Shown: piece by piece, positions 45,053 through 56,975 of the stretch | Layout of the letters: each line of letters starts with the position of its first letter | Position numbering within the stretch: position 1 is the stretch's first letter | Assembly: GCA_033297075.1 (NCBI GenBank) | Contig: MU858116.1 | Span: 114,851 to 178,850, forward strand | Source of the DNA: Rhypophila decipiens | Taxonomy: Eukaryota; Ascomycota; Sordariomycetes; Sordariales; Naviculisporaceae | Length of the DNA stretch: 64,000 nucleotides | Direction of reading: 5' to 3' | Notes under the pieces: model-generated | The model's input: the letters and a program-made list of their open reading frames with translations, nothing else | Database searches by the model: none | Told to the model about the DNA's origin: nothing | Made by a program: the position numbers and the translations under genes

Positions 45053-46360
45053 ACTAACTTACTGTTTATTTATTCTGTCCTTCTATTTACTATCTATCTA
45101 GGTTCTTAAAATCAAAATACATATCTATTAGCCAAGTACCATAGGCAGTTCGCCTGCTTCATAACCTTCAATTGGAACTATGGTAGTTCTCTGTTATGTG
45201 CGGCTGTCAAGGAACATATCTACACCTGCCTGCCTGTGTTTTAACTGACTGTTTACTGGGGTATGTAGGTAGTACCAAGCGAAGCCCTCTGTTACGGACT
45301 ACATCGACACACAACCTGGAAATGGGCAGTCTACTATTGGTACGTAAGTAATACTCGGTCCACTGATACAGCTTGCCTTGAGGTTGTCAGCCTGTGTCAA
45401 GTAGGTAAGTCAGTCACACGCGCAGTTAACGCCTGTCAATGTCAAGACATGATTGGGATACCAAGAAGAACACCTTCAGTCCATCCATGCTCGCCGGATA
45501 TTCAGTCCATCCATCGACACCAGTGCTCGATGGCATCATAACACATGGTAAATACCGGTACCTGGTACATACAGATAGAGGCAGATGGGCATCAACATCG
45601 AGACCTCAACTGCCTGAACTTGCAAGAAACCAGTGGCACACATGATGCCACACATGATGCCCATCATACACACAAATCAAGTCATCAACGCACACAAAGG
45701 CAAAGCACAAGACAACAAGTCCAAGAAAAACTCTCCTGGATTATTCCCGGATGAAGTGATGTATTAGCATCTAGATAAACCTTTTTCCATCACACGTAAT
45801 CCCCGAGTTCCGTAATTCATCCATTCTTTTCTCATGTATGCCTCTTTCTCTCTATGATCTGGCAATCAGCTCGCTTTGCGTCATGCCATTTCCTGCTTCT
45901 GTGCCAGAGCCAACTCAACCACACTCCATCTCTCGCTCTGATATACGGACCAGAGACTAGCCATCTTCTTGAAAAATGAAAAGATCAAACTCCCCGCAAT
46001 ACCGACCAGACCAGCCAATGCAAGTGACAGACGACCAGCCAGCAAGCCTACCAGCTCTTCTTTGCTGTAAACCACGCTGAGAAAACTAACTCGAGGCACT
46101 AACTAATTGAAAAGAGGCACAAAGCCAAGAAGCAGTTCGCATTTCGCCATCCGTCCCAAATTCAGAGGTATTGATTGATATATTCATACAAGTCGTGCGT
46201 GCCACCCAATCCAGGTAGTCCAATTGATATCGAAACGAGTGCCTTATCCGTAGATGCACTCCGCTATGCGAGAAACCCGTCTAGGTTTCCTTCCATGCCT
46301 TGAATGTGGCCTTGTCTCCACAAAAGCCACCGAGTTTCGGACGTCAACAGCGACTCGTTA

Positions 46361-48492
46361 CTACTGGGTCGTAGGCTGAGTTTCCCTTGCCCGGGGCATG
46401 CCGCCTCTGCTGCCACCACGGTATCCACGGCCTCGGTTGCCACGGCCGCGACCACGCCCACGGTAGCCACGATAACCGCCGTCGACACTGCCTTGCCCGA
46501 AGGTCTCCATGTTCCTCCGTTGCTCCTCGCCTCGCCACTCTCGGCCTCCGGGCTTCTGACCATTGTTCTCGACGCGATCCTTGGCTTCACTGGAGATGTT
46601 GTCAAAGAACGACTTGGACTTGTTGTACGCAGGAGGAAGAGCGGGGTCGGATTCGGGAGCTGCCTCTGGTGTTGCGACCTCTCCATGGTTATGGGTCTCA
46701 GCGAGGGGCGACCCGGTGTATGCCTCTTTGACAACCTCCTGCTTGTTGAACTTGGCATTGGCGGATGCGAAATCGAAATCGGAATCCGGTACCTCCACCT
46801 TGGCAGGGCGAGGAGGACGACCGCCTCGGCCGCGATTGCTTGGGCCACCACGAGGGGCGTTGACTCTCATCTCATTGACCTTGTTGGTCAGGTTATCGAC
46901 AGCACTGCCGTTAGTTGGCTGTGCTGGAGGGGCAACTGGTGCGCGTCCTTCCATCTTGGCCATGGCCTCAGCCATTGCGACGGCGACGGCGTTCTTCGCG
47001 GCCTGGGTGGCATCTCTAAGGGACGGAGCCACCCCGGTGGCCTGCTCAGCTGGCTTGGACGAGGATGCCTGCGGTCTAGGCGACACCTTTTGGGTAAGAG
47101 CTGCCGGCAGAGGAACAGCAGGAAGGATCTGGCTGGGGCGAGAGCTCTGGGCGCTCTGAATGCTCTTGGGGCCAGTGGGAATAGTCTTCGGAGCCTCCCG
47201 GGGGCCAGCGGGCGGTGCGTTGTTCGAAAGGGCGGCAGCAGTCGCCTTAACTTCTTCAACCGACGGTTTCGACTCGACAGGTGGCACGGGAGCGGTGGCC
47301 GGTGCGGGCTGCTTAGCCTGTGGCGCAACGGGCTTCGGCTGGGTCGAGGCTTCGGTTTGCTTTTGCTGTTGCGCAGGAGTCGACGGCTTCTTGTCGGCAG
47401 CCGGTCCTATCGGCGCTGGCTTTGGTTGTTGAACTGCGTTATTCGGAGTATGATTGGCCGACTGTCTGCCCGGCTGGCCAGGAGCACCTGGCATACCCGG
47501 GGCGCCAGGAGGACCAGGAGGAACACCAGGACCATGTGGGAACGGATAATTGTTCCATGGGCCAGGTCCCATGGGAGGATATTGCTGGCCAGGAGGAAAC
47601 CACCCCTGGGGTGGTGGCGGGTACTGCATGTTGCCGAATGCTTCCGGCCCAGGCCCTTGAGCGCGTCCCCATCCACCCATGTGGGGAGGCGGGAAATAGG
47701 GAGGCGGACCTTGCTGGTTATGGGCGCCGATAGGTCCGGGATTCGGAGGTCCTTGCTGGAAGCCCGAGGGACCTGGTGGGCCTGGTGGGCCAGCAGCCGG
47801 CGGACCGGGACGGGCACGAGCCTGTGAATTCCTGTCAGCAACTCTTTTTGATGCGGAAGGCGTGCAAAGATTTGATGAGGGGATGCCAGATGATCAGAAG
47901 GAAGGCAACGGAAATTCTCAACATTGTATTGTTTGCGCAATTCAGACAGTATGTTTAACATCCGAAAGTATTTCATCAGGAAATGGCATGTCTTGTGCTC
48001 GTGAAAGACGGGGAGGTACAGGGCAAACTTACTCCGACGATGGCGGGGTCGTTGGGCATGACAGGCGGCTTGTTCTCCTTGACAGCCGCTGGAGTCTCCT
48101 CGATCCTAAGGTCCTTCACATCGGTGCCGCGGAAGATGATGTATTCGTAAAGCTCGTCCGAGGGAGCAACTTCCTCGGCGGGCTTGCCATCCTGGGCCTT
48201 GCGGCCTTCGGTGCCAAAGGAACGAACATTCTCGAGGGAGACGGTCGACTCGTCCGAGTTGATCTCATGTAGTGTGCCTACGTAGCTGTGCAGCGTGTTA
48301 GCGGGGTTGCTCGTAGAGGCAGCCTAGAGCCTGATACAGGCGACAGGTTGGGGTGGGCTTGGGACATACCGAATATCGCTGCGAGATATCAAAGATATCC
48401 GAGCTCTAGAGGCGAGTTAGCGTCAGAAATTGAAGGGCAAGACGAGCAAACGTCGCGCGCGACTGGCCGACGAACCCTATGAATTCAGACAT
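46361..48492 (-). CDS. scd6: Scd6/Lsm14 family mRNA-binding translation repressor
   Basis: Four exons in transcription order, 48492-48476 (17 nt), 48405-48370 (36 nt), 48285-48033 and 47821-46361, give 588 residues. Splicing restores a continuous LSm14 domain at ~1-90: MSEFIGARISLISRSDIRYV, GTLHEINSDESTVSLENVRS and YEYIIFRGTDVKDL. A long Pro/Gly/Gln-rich region follows. Near ~446 is the FDF motif (DSDFDFASANAKFNKQ), near ~506 an FFD-type box (KSFFDNISSEAKDR), then a TFG-like METFGQG and an RGG-rich C-terminus (RGRGRGRGNRGRGYRGG). In yeast Scd6 binds eIF4G through RGG repeats and the Dcp2-Dhh1 decapping machinery through the LSm and FDF parts, promoting translation repression and P-body assembly. 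The first intron has an unusual donor (GTTCGT), accepted because it alone restores the domain. A TATA-like box (about 49256-49264, minus) would imply a ~750-bp leader or an undetected upstream intron. Confidence 0.93.
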
Positions 48493-49680
48493 GGTGAGTC
48501 GGGATGGTTTGAGAAGGTGGAGCGACTAGGCGCGCGATAGGAATCGAGGATTGAAGCCTCGTCGAGTTGTTGGGCAGAGAGGCGTGCAGCGAAATGAAAA
48601 GATGACGTTGAGGAAGAAGTGGTGATCTACCTCGGTGTTGGAAATGCAAACAACAAGAACCCCGCCCGAAAAGAAATTGTCAAGCAGTCTTGCCGCGACC
48701 TGTTGCGCGATGAAAGGTGCGCTGTCGAATGGTGCAAGGTTTGGGATTGGAAGTTGAGAGAAGGTTGAGGTGCAAAGAAGAGACTTGTCTCGCAGGAAGG
48801 CGGAGAGTGGTTGGCTGGATGGAGTTGGTGGTGGAGAGCACGGGGCAGCCTATGAAAATTCGGCCACCTCAGCCTCCTCTCTTTTCCATTGCCAGCGTTT
48901 TGTGGCACGGAGTCCGGGCTTGGCCAGAGCTCCACTGTCACGGGGCGGGGACGTGCACCATGGGTCCATGACCTCCAGCTGTGCGTCAAGTTTTCCCTTC
49001 CAGGTCTGATCTGAGGCAATTGCACCGCCACATGGGCTTGTGCAATTTCAGCCCTTGAAATCACATCCTGAATTTTGTGTAAATTTTGTCAAATGCCTTG
49101 GAGGGCAAGAACCAAAAGTTAAGTGTGAGGAGAGAAGGAGACAACCATAACGAGGATGAGAAAGATGTGATTGGGTGTGCGATTGAGATGAGGATATGGA
49201 AAGAAGGGAAAGAAGAAGTTAAGTAAAATTTTCAAAACAAATGACTGACGGGCCTTTTTATAACATCCAGGCAGGGTCACCATATGCTAAATCAGAGTCT
49301 AAATTCGAAATCCCGGACTGATTACAGATGGGTCGTCATTACCGAAATTTTGTTTAAAACCCTTACTGGTGGCCGTTGAGCCCTGATGCTCCGCTTCCCC
49401 CTGTCAAGTCATTAGAAGAACACCACCCAGTTCAAAAAGAATTGAGATAGGAATTGGTACCAGTAAGATAAAGATTTGCTTCCTGATATCTCACATTTCC
49501 TCTTTTTTCCTTGTATTACTGTTCTTCTTCGTCATGTTCACCATACCATCTCCTGAAAATACTCACAACTCCACCTTGAAACTCAAAAATGGAAACGTTC
49601 TGTGAAATAAGTGAGGACCAAAAGCCACGTGCTGGGCAAAGGACCTACCAAAAATGATCAGCACCAATGATGAATCTCCA
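48493..49680. other. Promoter and leader region of scd6; 3' end of the membrane-protein gene
   Basis: No gene is supported in about 1.2 kb. On the minus strand it holds the scd6 leader and promoter, including a TTATAAAAAGG motif near 49256. Confidence 0.5.
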
Positions 49681-51508
49681 TCAGTTATGGTAACCCGGCA
49701 CCAACGGCTCGGTGCTCTTGTTGCCGACAGCCATGAAGCTGGAGTATCCCGAGTGAGCGCTGTGCACGCTGTCCGTCCGGTACTCATGACCAGGTCGCTG
49801 TTGCGGATACGACGTCCACGGAGCCGCAGCCGTTGCCGCCGCTATGGAAGGGCGGTTGGATCTCGAGGCCCTGGACGAAACGCTCATCTTCGAGCCCTTG
49901 CGACGAAGTGTTGAGAAATCGGTCAGTTCTCTCTGTCCGCCGTAAAACTGCCGCTCGTCCGGCGCTGGGAGTCGTTCGGTGCTCGTGCCCGTGTAGCCAG
50001 GGATGCCTCTATGCCGGTCGCCCGGATCTTTCTCGCCCCAGAACATGCACCCCGAGTCCGACCACTCGTCGATGACGTCGGCCATGGTCTGTATATGACC
50101 GTATGTCGCGGGCAGATAGCCCTCGGGCTGCCGGCAGGAAAGATACAGCCCGAAGATGGCCGTAATCAGAGCAAAGATGGCAAAATAGAAGACTTGCGGA
50201 GGGTAGATGTTGACGCCGAGTTGGAACTGCATATTGATGGCCAGCCCAAACATCCAATGCACGCAGGCCTTGAGGGCAAACAGGAGAATCATTTTCCAAG
50301 ACGTCATGGCGGCCCAGACAGAGTTGAAGTGGCTGTTTGTTCCTTTGGGTCCAATCAGTTCGCGGTAGATCTCTTCGTCGCGAGAAAGGTTGACAATCAG
50401 CTCGGCACAGAGGAGGAAGACGGTGACAATGGACTGAGCTGCCAAGATCAGGAAAACGCCAAACAGAACGCCTTGGGTTCCGTTATTTGCCGTCCATATA
50501 ACATGTAGCACCGAAGAGCCGTCAGTGCAATGGCTGGTGTCGCAGTTCACGTCTGTGATGCCCGTAAAGATGGGGATCATGGCCCAGGACCTTCCCAACA
50601 CTCCATGGTGGTATCCTTTGACGATAGACTGGTATATCACCCCTCCCCAAAGTACGCCAATGATTGGGGTGGCCCATAACACCAGCAGGATACGAAAGAT
50701 GCGGATGTCGGCTTTGATCATGGGCCCCTGCTTTGGGCTGGGTCTGAGGCTTTGTGCGTCTTCTTTGGCCAGATGAACGCTCATCATGCAGCGTCCCAAC
50801 CTTGGCTCAATCCTGTGCCCAACGTGTTCGTCCATGATACAGGCGCGGACGACATCGAGAGGGTTTGAACTCCAAGTTGGAATATGTGTAGTCCCTACTG
50901 CCCAAGTGGCGATGATGGCTTGAGCAAGCAGGCCAGCGCCAAGCATCATGACCGCAATCGAGTTTATATGCACCCCTTCAACTTCATCGCTTTCGTACTT
51001 GTGGTCGAGGAGTCGAGCGAGTTCCGGGTTCAAGCAGAGAAAAATGAGGGACGTCGAGCCGTAGGCCAAGAGAATGCCGGCGAAGTTAATGCCATTGGCG
51101 AGCCAACCATTTGCCTTGCTGTACTTGGAGACACGGAAGAGACGTAGATTCGAGTTGAAGTCAAGAAGGCCTTCGCTATGCAGAGCCCATCGAAGCGTAC
51201 AAGCATGGATATATCCCATGCTGTCGGTGAGCTGGGTGACTGGAATTCCACCCGGTGAGTACGAGCACTCATGAGCTGTAATAACGGGGACACTTACCAA
51301 TGGCATTGAGAAATAGAGTCAAAAACTCCCTCCAATTGTGAGAAAGGCCGATACGTGTGGCCATGTCGGTACCGTCTCGAACCTCGAGGTAAAGGAAGAT
51401 GCTCCCGAGAACTAGGCAACCTATCCCGAAAAACCAACCGATCACCAGTCCCACCAGGCAAGCACGCCTGGTCATGGCACTGTCATCATGTTGCTTTGGG
51501 GAAGACAT
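49681..51508 (-). CDS. Polytopic membrane protein of unknown function
   Basis: Two exons in transcription order, 51508-51298 and 51239-49681, give 589 residues; the 58-bp intron (gtaagt...ttccag) joins LNAIG to VTQLTDSMGYIHACTLRWAL. Seven hydrophobic segments are visible: residues ~15-40 (GLVIGWFFGIGCLVLGSIFL), then around WLANGINFAGILLAYGS, IAVMMLGAGLLAQAIIATW, IFRILLVLWATPIIGVLWGG, GVLFGVFLILAAQSIVTVFL, MILLFALKACVHWMFGLAIN and VFYFAIFALITAIFGLYLSC. Between TM4 and TM5 is a probable extracytoplasmic loop with two close cysteines (NCDTSHCTDG). The ~140-residue C-terminal tail is hydrophilic, Ser/Arg-rich, with several Tyr. I recognise no named family; the organisation resembles conserved fungal membrane proteins annotated as hypothetical. 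Function and membrane are unknown. It is divergent from rqc1. Confidence 0.82.
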
Positions 51509-53008
51509 GATGTTTACTGCTCATCGACTTGACTGATGAGAGCGCCGTGCTGTTGGAATTGTCCAGCGAGACGGGAGCGGAGGAGGAAGCATGTTTAAAA
51601 TAGGGCTGACAAGGTGAAAAGCTCTACTGACGTACGGCAACTGAAAGAGATGAAAATACAAAAATGGACCGAATGAAGAAGAGGCCAGGACCCAGAATGA
51701 CCGCCGCCAAAGAAACACCATGGTACGCTCCGCATGATTTGCATCTACCGGGCACAAGGACTACCTACGTATAAGGGGACAACTATAGAGTAAGAAAGGG
51801 AACTCCCAGCTTCAGGATCGAGAGACGAAGGTTGTCACTCCGTGTCACGGGAGTGTTTATTTGTTAAATCCCATGACGTCGTCATGGCTGCGATCCAAGA
51901 TTGTATCAATAGGAAGCCGCTAGGCGGCATTGCAAGGACAGGCATCAACAGAGCAAACATCAGTTCAAAGAGAACGATAACAACTATTCCAAAGAATGGA
52001 AAGGCAGATGGGGTTGTTCAACGACCCGAATATCTACATCGAAGGTCTGGACACAAGATGGGAAAGACAGAGTCATCAGTTTGACCTGACCAGACTTGGT
52101 TGCCATTCGGTATTCGAGGCCAAGGCCTTTAAACCGTCATAACAATGTCGAGAAAGAGAGTAGATTCGAAGAATGCCAATTATTTGCTGATTGCATAATC
52201 AAAGCGGACAGTGGGACAGAGTCGGGAAGGCATTCAGGAAGTGATGCACAGCAGGACGTCAAGTGACACAATCATGGATAAGTACATAATGGCAACAAAG
52301 GGACACCATAACCCGTAGTGAACACCATATTGCTCACAATTCTTGGTAGAACTATGATCACGGGCGAAAGAGTAGAAAGAAAGGACAAGTTGAAAGTCAG
52401 GCAATACCCTACCTAGGTAGTCAATTCTGAACTGTACGGACGAGAAAGAAGCTCAAATCTAATTTGTGCTGTGGGTGGTCAAAGATGAACCTCCCGAAGG
52501 TTATGTATGCATTTTTTCAGGAATTACGGAGTACGATATCGTGTAATACAGTATTATCCAACAAAGCAGATGTACCGCCACACTGAGGCCCCCACATACA
52601 AAATTCTGTATCCACTTTTTGTGAAGCTTGAATTGTTCAATGATGTCGGCGTTGACTCTTACGGCGGAAAGATTTTAAATCTCATTGTCGCCCTAGTAGA
52701 TCTCCCGGCTCAAAAAACCACTTATATAAATGTCTGACGGGCCTCTCCTCTGAATCTTCCTTACAGCTCATAAATCTCACAACGCTAGAGTGCAGAATAC
52801 AAAAGGCAACTTGTCTTTATTCTGGTACCCCTCACCCTGACAACCCGGCAAACGACCACGACGGATACAGGTGCCATCCCCACTTTGAGTAAGGACACCA
52901 GCATCTAGTTCTAACAGAGCTCAAACCTCGAACAGCAGATCAAAGTTCTGCTTGGCCTCAGTTCATTCAGGACTCTTACCAGAAAGAAGTTTTTTCCTTT
53001 AAAAAAAA
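51509..53008. other. Divergent promoter region of the membrane-protein gene and rqc1
   Basis: About 1.5 kb with no supported gene. A CCTACCTAGGTAG-like palindrome sits near 52410-52420, a TACGGAGTAC motif near 52527, and a TATATAAA box near 52722, 280 bp before the rqc1 ATG. Confidence 0.5.
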
Positions 53009-55456
53009 ATGGCTAGCCGTCAGCTACGGAAATTGCGAAAGCAGCAGGAACTGCAGGGGCAGTTGGAATTTGTCGAAAAGTCTGCCGCAAAGGAGGAGTC
53101 CTCTGATGATGAGCCCGTTGTGGCAAAGCCTCGCACAAATCCTTTTGCTGGTTTTGCAGCTTTGCACAATCAAGGAGATGATGACGATGAGGAGGAGGAG
53201 GCCAAATCCAACGAATCGGAACCGGCAATAGGAGAGGGGACTGAACAGTTAGACGAAGCCAACACCCCTGCCAAGAAGAAGAAGAAAAAGAAGAATAAGA
53301 AAAAGAAGGGCAAGAAGTCTGATGTATCATCGACACCCAGACAGGGGCCAGCGGCAGCACCGGCTCCAGAGCAGCTTGACGAGATTGACAAGGCCCTCGA
53401 AGAACTCAAGATTGAGAAACCAGTGAGCGGCTCATCGGGTCCTTCATCAGGTGCCGACCCAGACATGCAGATTGCAGAGCACTTCCACATCAGCTTCCAG
53501 CACCTCAAGACTAGCAACGAGCTACGCAGGATGTTTGGAAATACAGATCACCTGGTCGAGATGGAGGAACAAGCCCAACAAACACGAACGAGAGACCGCA
53601 ATATCAACCTGGAAGAGTACCTCTCTTCTGCATATGGCCAGCGTCCAGGCAGGGCCAGCGGCATGTCGGAGATTCTGATTCGTTCCAACCCCTTCATCGA
53701 AGGCATGAAGACGTGGCCTCGTGATTCAGCACACGGCCTCAAGATGGACCCAAAGCAGGAGGGCGCAAACGGCTTTGCCACCTTCACCTTCACCCACGAA
53801 CCCATCTACCAGGAACTTGAGGCTAAGTTCTTCGACCTGGTACGGATGGGCGATCCCATGCAGCTCGTCAATTTTCTTCAGAAATATCCCTATCACATCT
53901 CGACTCTCATCCAGGTCAGCAGGTACGCCAGAGATTCGGACCAGAATCAGGCCCTGGCTGCCGACCTGATCGAGCGAGCCCTCTTCACCTTCGGCCGCGT
54001 CACTCTGACCGGCTTCCGCAAAAAGCTCGAGCAAGGCAAAGCCCGTATCGACTTTTTATGCCGCGAGAACCGCGAGCTCTACCTCGCTGGATACAATCAC
54101 ATCCGCAACCTCACGCAAAAGGGCACCGTCCGCACCGCACTCGAATGGACCAAATTGCTCTTCAGCCTCGACCCCAAAGACCCATACGGACTGATCAACT
54201 TCCTCCACCCCCTCGCCATCCACGCCAACGAGGCAAAGTGGTTCATCAACCTAGCCACCACCACCCCTCTGCTAGACTACAAGCTGCCGACAGGGTGGTA
54301 CATCAAGCAGACCCTCGTCCTCGCCTACCTCCAACTAAACAACCAAGACCTAGCCCGGGAAGCCCTCCTAAGCGGCATCAACAAGCTCCCCTGGCTCTAC
54401 TGCTCTTTATTCTCCGCCCTAAACCTCGACACGCCCAAATCCGTCTGGGGCATCAAAGCGCGCGACGAAAAGGACGAATTCAACACGGCCTTGTACCTCC
54501 ACATGACAAAGGACCTCTGGGACAATCCCACCACGATATCCTTTCTCAAATCCGTCGCCTCCACCGCGCCGCGGAACGAGGATTACATGAACCTCCCGCC
54601 CAGCCCACAACCAAACCTAGCCACAGAGCGATTCGTCTACCTAGACAGCACACCCACCCTACTATCCGCTCTTCCCCGAAATACAACAATCGGCGGCGGC
54701 TCCATGTCAAGCTACGACTTTGATCCCCTCCCGCCAGCTGGGACTCGACGATACGCCGGCGGATCGGTACCGACGGCCGAACAAGCAAGAGAAGCAAGAG
54801 CACAGGCTGCAAGGATGCTGGCGGGGGACTCGGAACACGCGAGACAGGTTACGCGAATGATGCTGGATACTTTCTTGAATGCCGCCCAGGCCGGCGCCAC
54901 TGATATGGAGAGCCAGTTTCAGGACGTGGCTGATATGATGAGGGGTGATCCGGGTTGGTTTGCAAGGTTCCGGGCCGAGTATGACAGGGAGATGGATGCC
55001 TGGCGGTCACGTAATAATTCAGGAGGTGCTGCTGCTGCTGCTGATGCGGCAGGAGGAGGTCGTCTGTTTCAGGCTACTGTTGAGGATGGCGAGGATGACG
55101 ACGATAATGAACTCCCGCCGCCACTTATGGCGCAAAATGATGGGAACAATGACACCAGCCAAGGAGCACGCGATGGAATGGTGAATAACCTGTTTCGTCG
55201 GGCCGCTAATCTTTTTGGGGGAGGAGGTGGTGGGCAAAGAGGAGGAGAGACTGATGTGCATGTGACCGACACGCAAGGTCTTCCCGAGCCAGTATATCGT
55301 GCTCTGGAGGATTTGGACTTACCGGATATGCCCGGGGCATGGGGTGCCAGTGATGATGGAGACGAGACGTTCCCTTGGGAAGCTGACGCCGATTACTCGG
55401 CCATCACTGGGCAGAGACCCGGAAATGGTCATGATGATGATGCTGGTCGTGGCTAG
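53009..55456 (+). CDS. rqc1: Ribosome quality control subunit Rqc1 (TCF25/Nulp1 family)
   Basis: A single exon encodes 815 residues. The N-terminus starts MASRQLRKLRKQQEL, followed by an acidic segment (GDDDDEEEE, ~57-64) and a polybasic tract at ~89-103 with 13 lysines in 15 positions. The TCF25 domain covers ~170-620: HFHISFQHLKTSNELRRMFG, WPRDSAHGLKM, DLVRMGDPMQLVNFLQKYPY, LIERALFTFGR, the conserved NRELYLAGYNHIRNL, LLFSLDPKDPYGL and INKLPWLYCSLFSAL. The C-terminus is low-complexity and acidic. With Ltn1, Rqc2 and Cdc48, yeast Rqc1 clears nascent chains from stalled 60S subunits and is needed for ubiquitin-chain-dependent Cdc48 recruitment. Published yeast work attributes autoregulation of Rqc1 to its own polybasic stretch; the tract here is in the corresponding position. 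The ATG directly follows an A-rich leader. Confidence 0.95.
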   Translation: MASRQLRKLRKQQELQGQLEFVEKSAAKEESSDDEPVVAKPRTNPFAGFAALHNQGDDDDEEEEAKSNESEPAIGEGTEQLDEANTPAKKKKKKKNKKKKGKKSDVSSTPRQGPAAAPAPEQLDEIDKALEELKIEKPVSGSSGPSSGADPDMQIAEHFHISFQHLKTSNELRRMFGNTDHLVEMEEQAQQTRTRDRNINLEEYLSSAYGQRPGRASGMSEILIRSNPFIEGMKTWPRDSAHGLKMDPKQEGANGFATFTFTHEPIYQELEAKFFDLVRMGDPMQLVNFLQKYPYHISTLIQVSRYARDSDQNQALAADLIERALFTFGRVTLTGFRKKLEQGKARIDFLCRENRELYLAGYNHIRNLTQKGTVRTALEWTKLLFSLDPKDPYGLINFLHPLAIHANEAKWFINLATTTPLLDYKLPTGWYIKQTLVLAYLQLNNQDLAREALLSGINKLPWLYCSLFSALNLDTPKSVWGIKARDEKDEFNTALYLHMTKDLWDNPTTISFLKSVASTAPRNEDYMNLPPSPQPNLATERFVYLDSTPTLLSALPRNTTIGGGSMSSYDFDPLPPAGTRRYAGGSVPTAEQAREARAQAARMLAGDSEHARQVTRMMLDTFLNAAQAGATDMESQFQDVADMMRGDPGWFARFRAEYDREMDAWRSRNNSGGAAAAADAAGGGRLFQATVEDGEDDDDNELPPPLMAQNDGNNDTSQGARDGMVNNLFRRAANLFGGGGGGQRGGETDVHVTDTQGLPEPVYRALEDLDLPDMPGAWGASDDGDETFPWEADADYSAITGQRPGNGHDDDAGRG
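53271..53317 (+). promoter_or_regulatory. Polylysine-coding tract of rqc1 (possible co-translational stall site)
   Basis: The bases read almost only AAG and AAA codons and encode the K7-N-K4-G-K2 tract. Polybasic tracts like this slow or stall ribosomes and, in yeast Rqc1, serve negative feedback. That it works here is inference. Confidence 0.5.
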
Positions 55457-56975
55457 GGAACGTGACATGAGAAAAGGAACCTCTGGTTTGACTTTCTCAG
55501 GGATGGTGATGGAACGAACTACAATCGGGTAGGTATATGGTATTGATAATATGATTAAACTGTGTCATGAACAAACATGTTGAGCAAAAGGCGGGAATGG
55601 GTTTTGTCTGTTTATGTATATGGGATGGACGGATAGATGGGATAGATGGGACGACCAATGTTCCTTTATGACGGTGTATTATCTTGGAAAGGGGCTCAAG
55701 GCGGAGAATACTAGTACATAGGGCAGAGAATCAAGAACGTTCTGTCAACACCAATTGTCTAACGGATGCATAGGTGGGAACGTGGAGTATTATTGTGATT
55801 TGTTTTGCCATAAGCTCGCTCTACTTTACCTGCCTGGGCAGTTGACATGATGGGAAAAGACTTGGGCTACCGTAGGCAAGGAAGCGGACTGGTCTCAAGA
55901 CTATTTGTTACCCTTCAGATGAAGCTTTGAAGAGAAAAAAAACACAGCCTTCCCTCGTACATTCTGAAGTAACCTGGAATTCTTGTGAATGTTTTATGCT
56001 TTCGCATGCCCAACCTCACGCGGCAACCAACCCTCAATAAAGAAAAGAAAACTACCGTCAGATACAGTAATGTCCCATAGTCTACGAGTTCAGAGCAACC
56101 CTCAATAAAGTATAATCCCACGAAAGCCGTGAATCTTTTTCTCACATGATAAATGAAACCACTACTACCCACTTGCCACGTCATATATAATAAAAGTTTT
56201 CCTCCACGGAATTACTTTCACACTACCGATGAGACCACGAAGCCCATTGCAAAGTATAGTCACAGTACGTACCTTCACAAGAATCACAGTAAAAAAGACA
56301 CATTGCACCGAGCGAACAGCAGATTCAATGCGCTGAATGTAAACAAAAACGAGTGATGGTATCATTGACTAATAAGAAATACATAAATAGCGTTAAGAAA
56401 ACCCCCAAGTTTCATTACCCCCACTCATAAGCCTCCGAGACACATAGCCAACTCGGCCCAGAAGCAGGCCTCTTTTGTAGCTGTTTTTTCGGCTGTGCGC
56501 CTTCAACCAACCGTACATGCCCCTTCTCCATAAAAGTCGCCCATCCATCCATCGACGCACAAACAAGCGGTAATGAGAAAAAAAAATGGACTTGGGTATC
56601 AGGGGGGCTTTTGTGCATGACGCTCGATTCGGCTGATATTTTGCCAGACAGGGAAACATCAGACGTCCAATAATATCGAAAGGCGTGTGGATAAGGGGCA
56701 TAAAAGATACAAGAGAGGTCGTAGATTATCGTATTATGAATAAAGATGGATGGATGGAGTAAACGTATCGGTGGGTCAGACAGTCCCGGGCAAGAAAATG
56801 CCCGAGAGTCCGACATTGCTCGTGTGGAACGACGGTGATTGTTCGGTTGTTGCTTCAGCATTTATCGACGGCTACACCGACCACCGACCAGCCTGTTATT
56901 GTGCGAGAGGTGAGACCCTTGAGTCAGCACAGACTGGCCCATGATTTCCTCCTTCTTTTACAGAGCAGAAAATGC
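55457..56975. other. Convergent intergenic region (3' ends of rqc1 and the stomatin gene)
   Basis: About 1.5 kb, AT-rich, no gene supported. A 15-base direct repeat CAACCCTCAATAAAG occurs twice, about 67 bp apart (near 56028 and 56096). Confidence 0.5.

Larger units (their letters stand above)
43852..46360. other. Convergent intergenic region with several tandem repeats
   Basis: About 2.5 kb between the 3' ends of lte1 and scd6. T-rich downstream sequence follows lte1. A 6-bp repeat (44621-44644), a diverged ~100-bp duplication (44861-45052) and a two-copy 12-bp repeat (near 45637-45660) are visible. One short hydrophobic open frame (45881-46063, minus) is discussed as a finding; nothing else is supported. 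Confidence 0.5.

Noticed and set aside
46304..47827. 507-residue open frame on the plus strand opposite scd6
   Set aside because: It is the antisense shadow of the Pro/Gly/Arg-rich scd6 coding exon, which is GC-rich and so poor in antisense stop codons. The minus strand has clear LSm, FDF and RGG motifs.
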